From the NCBI GenBank assembly GCA_028015205.1, contig CM051521.1:102896513-102960512 (forward strand): 64,000 nt of DNA, given 5' to 3'. This stretch comes from Mytilisepta virgata (taxonomy: Eukaryota > Mollusca > Bivalvia > Mytilida > Mytilidae). Positions within the stretch are counted from its first letter, which is position 1; every line of letters begins with the position of its first letter. Shown piece by piece: positions 63,801-64,000 of the stretch. A program made the position numbers and the translations under genes. The notes beneath the pieces are model-generated. The model made no database searches, was not told where the DNA came from, and saw only the letters and a list, made by a program, of their open reading frames with translations.

Positions 63801-63969
63801 ATCTGTGTCATGTTTCAACAAGAACTCATCTCTGTCTTACGATCCAAAGATGACCTACATTATACACCATCAGTGATTCATGATTTGTTTTTCAGAAATA
63901 TGTATTAAGTAAAGTTAAGCCAGTGTTGGATAAAATTGGTTGGGAAGATAAAGGAACCCATTTAGAAAA
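39272..63969 (+). CDS. M1 zinc aminopeptidase (aminopeptidase N / glutamyl aminopeptidase type), first 14 exons; 3' end outside window
   Basis: Type II membrane ectopeptidase that removes N-terminal residues from peptides (family role). Exons: 39272-39891, 51344-51485, 52385-52522, 53716-53836, 54501-54655, 55948-56061, 56615-56749, 57839-57904, 58481-58546, 59008-59183, 60557-60633, 62116-62252, 62841-63044, 63896-63969, giving 741 residues. Residues 13-36 form the signal anchor, 45-70 a Ser/Thr stalk. Then [11 protein letters not shown] (219-229), [16 protein letters not shown] (351-358), HEISH (387-391), LNEGFA with Glu 410, and SYSKGASV with the catalytic Tyr 473. The zinc ligands His387, His391 and Glu410 keep the usual 18-residue gap. 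The C-terminal helical domain is cut by the window end. Substrate preference is not predictable; Asn of GAMEN is His here. Confidence 0.93.
39977..40158. mobile_element. About 180-bp MITE with TA target duplication
   Basis: Ends CAGTCAAACTTGCTATAAAG and the diverged inverse CTTTATGTAGAAGTTCGACTG share about 22 of 28 positions; TA flanks both sides (39977, 40157). Lies 85 bp after exon 1 of the aminopeptidase gene. Typical of Tc1/mariner-type MITEs. Confidence 0.75.
40818..42359 (-). mobile_element. Complete Tc1/mariner element, 1542 bp
   Basis: Perfect 25-bp terminal inverted repeats (40818-40842 and 42335-42359, starting TACTGAACCGCAAAAG) with TA on both outer sides (40816-40817, 42360-42361). 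Contains one open transposase gene reading opposite to the host gene. Base composition is clearly richer in GC than its surroundings. It lies in intron 1 of the aminopeptidase gene. Confidence 0.95.
41010..42047 (-). CDS. Tc1-family DD34E transposase, intact
   Basis: Cuts and pastes the element DNA. The first Met with a family-like start is at 42047 ([14 protein letters not shown]), giving 345 residues; the frame stays open 20 codons further upstream. An N-terminal helix-turn-helix ([14 protein letters not shown]) is followed by the [10 protein letters not shown] linker. The catalytic triad is D in [10 protein letters not shown] in FQQDNARAH and E in NPIEHLWDE, with 34 residues between the last two. 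No stop or frameshift. Length is normal for Tc1 transposases (about 340), so it may be functional. Confidence 0.95.
   Translation of the reverse strand: MPRLTPQQREQAIGRLDAGQSARVIANDFNCAVRTIERLRTRYNATNSTNDRPRSGRPQVTTPRQNRGIVRHHLMNRFTPAAETARNTVGTHGRPISDDTVRRRLAARNMRCRRPARGPILTPRHRQARLQWATQRQNWRNRQWRNIIFSDESRYCISTADGRTRVWRRRGERYEDSCILETDAWGGPSIMIWGGIGLNVKLGPVIFQNLGPGRGNGVTAARYIDQVLTPHVQPHFARHQNKTFQQDNARAHTARATRDFLQQNNINVMDWPALSPDLNPIEHLWDEVQRRLNNEQPSPTTAVELSQAFQRVWARIPMAFINRLINSMYRRCAAVIGAGGGHTRY
42360..44142 (+). other. Intron 1 of the aminopeptidase gene, no recognised element
   Basis: AT-rich. Short ORFs have no known domain. Confidence 0.5.
44143..44240. repeat. Hairpin with 21-bp arms
   Basis: CGTGCACAGCCAAGAAACAAC at the left and its near-exact inverse at 44220-44240 enclose about 56 bp. 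Could be a tiny MITE. Confidence 0.7.
44802..44829. repeat. Perfect 28-bp palindrome
   Basis: TACTTGGCAATCAC followed exactly by its inverse, with CACGTG (an E-box) at the centre. Might be a dimeric transcription-factor site or a relic of an element end. Confidence 0.85.
44905..44967. repeat. 22-bp minisatellite, about 3 copies
   Basis: GTTCTTATTTAATATTATTA-type unit starts at 44907, 44929 and 44951, nearly identical. Confidence 0.85.
44968..49878 (+). other. Intron 1 of the aminopeptidase gene, mostly featureless
   Basis: An A-run of over 20 bp near 45176-45197. No gene, SINE or TIR recognised. Confidence 0.5.
49879..50122. repeat. Palindrome with one duplicated arm (P3)
   Basis: Outer ends TCAGTTATTTAA / TTAAATAACTGA. 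A block of about 60 bp (CCTAGGAATGACCAAAAGG, TTCTATTGCACGAGGCCA) occurs twice on the left, then its inverse once on the right. Confidence 0.88.
51344..51485 (+). CDS. M1 aminopeptidase exon 2
   Basis: Acceptor TTGTAG at 51343, donor GTAATT at 51486. Encodes [20 protein letters not shown], the conserved signature before the catalytic domain. Frame joins exon 1 through a split Arg codon. Confidence 0.93.
52385..52522 (+). CDS. M1 aminopeptidase exon 3
   Basis: Acceptor AATAG at 52384, donor GTAGGT at 52523. Encodes [16 protein letters not shown], matching the MSTYLxAFxVxDF block. Confidence 0.92.
53716..53836 (+). CDS. M1 aminopeptidase exon 4
   Basis: Acceptor TTTCAG at 53715, donor GTTTGT at 53837. 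Encodes [17 protein letters not shown] and [11 protein letters not shown], which leads into the D of the next exon. Confidence 0.92.
53884..54260 (+). mobile_element. tRNA-derived SINE in aminopeptidase intron 4
   Basis: A box GGTGGTATCGTGGTAGCGTG and B box GCGGATTCGATCCCC form a tRNA-like head (53893-53960). The body has GGCATCTAGGAGTAAGAGC and TGTGTCCGAGTGGGGTGAT; the tail is GGACGTTAAACAA. The exact ends are approximate. Confidence 0.8.
54501..54655 (+). CDS. M1 aminopeptidase exon 5 (GAMEH and HEISH)
   Basis: Acceptor TTTAAG at 54500, donor GTAAGT at 54656. Encodes [19 protein letters not shown] and [10 protein letters not shown]. His codon of GAMEH is 54542-54544. Confidence 0.95.
55541..55804 (+). 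mobile_element. tRNA-derived SINE with 12-bp target duplication
   Basis: Head GGTGGCCGAGTGGTCTAGG and GAGTTCGAATCTC, body CCGGGTACTCCGGCTTCTTC, end AACTAAACAAAC. Perfect flanking repeat AAAGACAGATCT at 55529-55540 and 55805-55816. Same family as the SINEs at 34139 and 37535. Likely a fairly recent insertion. Confidence 0.9.
55948..56061 (+). CDS. M1 aminopeptidase exon 6 (third zinc ligand)
   Basis: Acceptor TTTTAG at 55947, donor GTAATA at 56062. Encodes [20 protein letters not shown]; the Glu of NEGF is the third zinc ligand. Confidence 0.95.
56615..56749 (+). CDS. M1 aminopeptidase exon 7
   Basis: Acceptor ATTTAG at 56614, donor GTATTT at 56750. Encodes [20 protein letters not shown] and SYSK; Tyr here is the transition-state Tyr of the family. 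Confidence 0.93.
57839..57904 (+). CDS. M1 aminopeptidase exon 8
   Basis: Acceptor TTACAG at 57838, donor GTACGT at 57905. Encodes [19 protein letters not shown], continuing SYSKGASV. Confidence 0.92.
58481..58546 (+). CDS. M1 aminopeptidase exon 9
   Basis: Acceptor TTACAG at 58480, donor GTATGT at 58547. Encodes [20 protein letters not shown], the YLxxxxxxNAxTxDLW block. Confidence 0.92.
59008..59183 (+). CDS. M1 aminopeptidase exon 10
   Basis: Acceptor CACAG at 59007, donor GTATCG at 59184. Encodes [19 protein letters not shown] and KQKRFL, the end of the catalytic domain. Confidence 0.92.
59508..60466. mobile_element. Non-autonomous DNA element with subterminal CACGTTACACG repeats
   Basis: Imperfect inverted ends: CAGCTACACATGGTTGAACG / CGTTCAACCAAGTGGTAACTG. 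Inside each end an array of the motif CACGTTACACG and its variants (59560-59640 and 60295-60445). No ORF. CAG...CTG ends recall hAT, but I found no 8-bp target duplication. Confidence 0.65.
60557..60633 (+). CDS. M1 aminopeptidase exon 11
   Basis: Acceptor TCACAG at 60556, donor GTAATT at 60634. Short exon encoding [15 protein letters not shown] and VWMNKQD, the beta-sandwich domain. Confidence 0.88.
60942..61898. mobile_element. Fold-back element with about 270-bp inverted arms
   Basis: Starts ATTACCAGTATTTAGCAAAA and ends with the inverse at 61898. Arms 60942-61212 and 61640-61898 are near reverse complements. The middle (about 430 bp) has no recognised gene. A single arm of the same family lies at 11515-11766. 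Confidence 0.85.
62116..62252 (+). CDS. M1 aminopeptidase exon 12
   Basis: Acceptor TTTCAG at 62115, donor GTATGT at 62253. Encodes [19 protein letters not shown], the N-NQxGxYRVxY block at the start of the helical domain. Confidence 0.92.
62841..63044 (+). CDS. M1 aminopeptidase exon 13
   Basis: Acceptor TTGCAG at 62840, donor GTAAGT at 63045. Encodes [14 protein letters not shown] and [13 protein letters not shown], both standard in the C-terminal domain. Confidence 0.92.
63896..63969 (+). CDS. M1 aminopeptidase exon 14 (last visible)
   Basis: Acceptor TTTCAG at 63895, donor GTAATG at 63970. Encodes [20 protein letters not shown]; the coding sequence goes on outside the window in phase 2. 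Confidence 0.88.
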
Positions 63970-64000
63970 GTAATGTTTTAAGACAATTTTAGCTATGGCT

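Overview
The window looks like nuclear DNA of a bivalve mollusc, most likely a mussel close to Mytilus. It is strongly AT-rich, its genes are split into short exons by long GT-AG introns, and it is packed with tRNA-derived SINEs, LINE remnants, small DNA transposons, fold-back repeats and repeats that I remember from mussel sequences. The genus is inference from memory of those repeats; no database was searched.

Layout. (1) 399-16778, + strand: the last 11 coding exons (607 residues) of choline O-acetyltransferase (ChAT). The N-terminus lies left of the window. (2) 16.8-39.3 kb: a gene-free stretch holding a 5'-truncated, mutated LINE on the minus strand (23.4-26.6 kb), retrotransposon tail fragments, a nested and adjacent group of Helitron/Helentron-like non-autonomous elements of two families called A and B here (27.8-32.7 kb), and a 5.3-kb diverged inverted repeat (33.16-38.44 kb). 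(3) 39272-63969, + strand: the first 14 coding exons (741 residues) of an M1-family zinc ectopeptidase of the aminopeptidase N / glutamyl aminopeptidase type. Its C-terminal part continues to the right of the window. An apparently complete Tc1/mariner transposon with an open transposase gene sits in its 11.4-kb first intron, and SINEs and fold-back elements fill other introns.

How the parts relate. ChAT makes acetylcholine in cholinergic neurons. The M1 ectopeptidase trims peptides at the cell surface. They are head-to-tail neighbours on one strand, and nothing in the sequence suggests they work together. All exon junctions given here were read by eye, keep the reading frame across introns and use GT-AG sites.

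Most interesting points: (a) families A and B share an unusual end structure (an inverted copy of the 5' end just before a 3' hairpin that ends in CTAG or CTTG, between T residues), and one B copy is nested inside an A copy; (b) the giant inverted repeat carries the same SINE at the same place in both arms and a second SINE in only one arm, which orders the events; (c) three unrelated palindromes share one asymmetric design in which one arm is duplicated; (d) the Tc1 element has perfect terminal repeats, an open transposase and a GC content far above its surroundings; (e) the peptidase has GAMEH in place of GAMEN; (f) the ChAT keeps the choline-type VDN triplet but has Cys where mammalian ChAT has Asn and carnitine enzymes have Arg.
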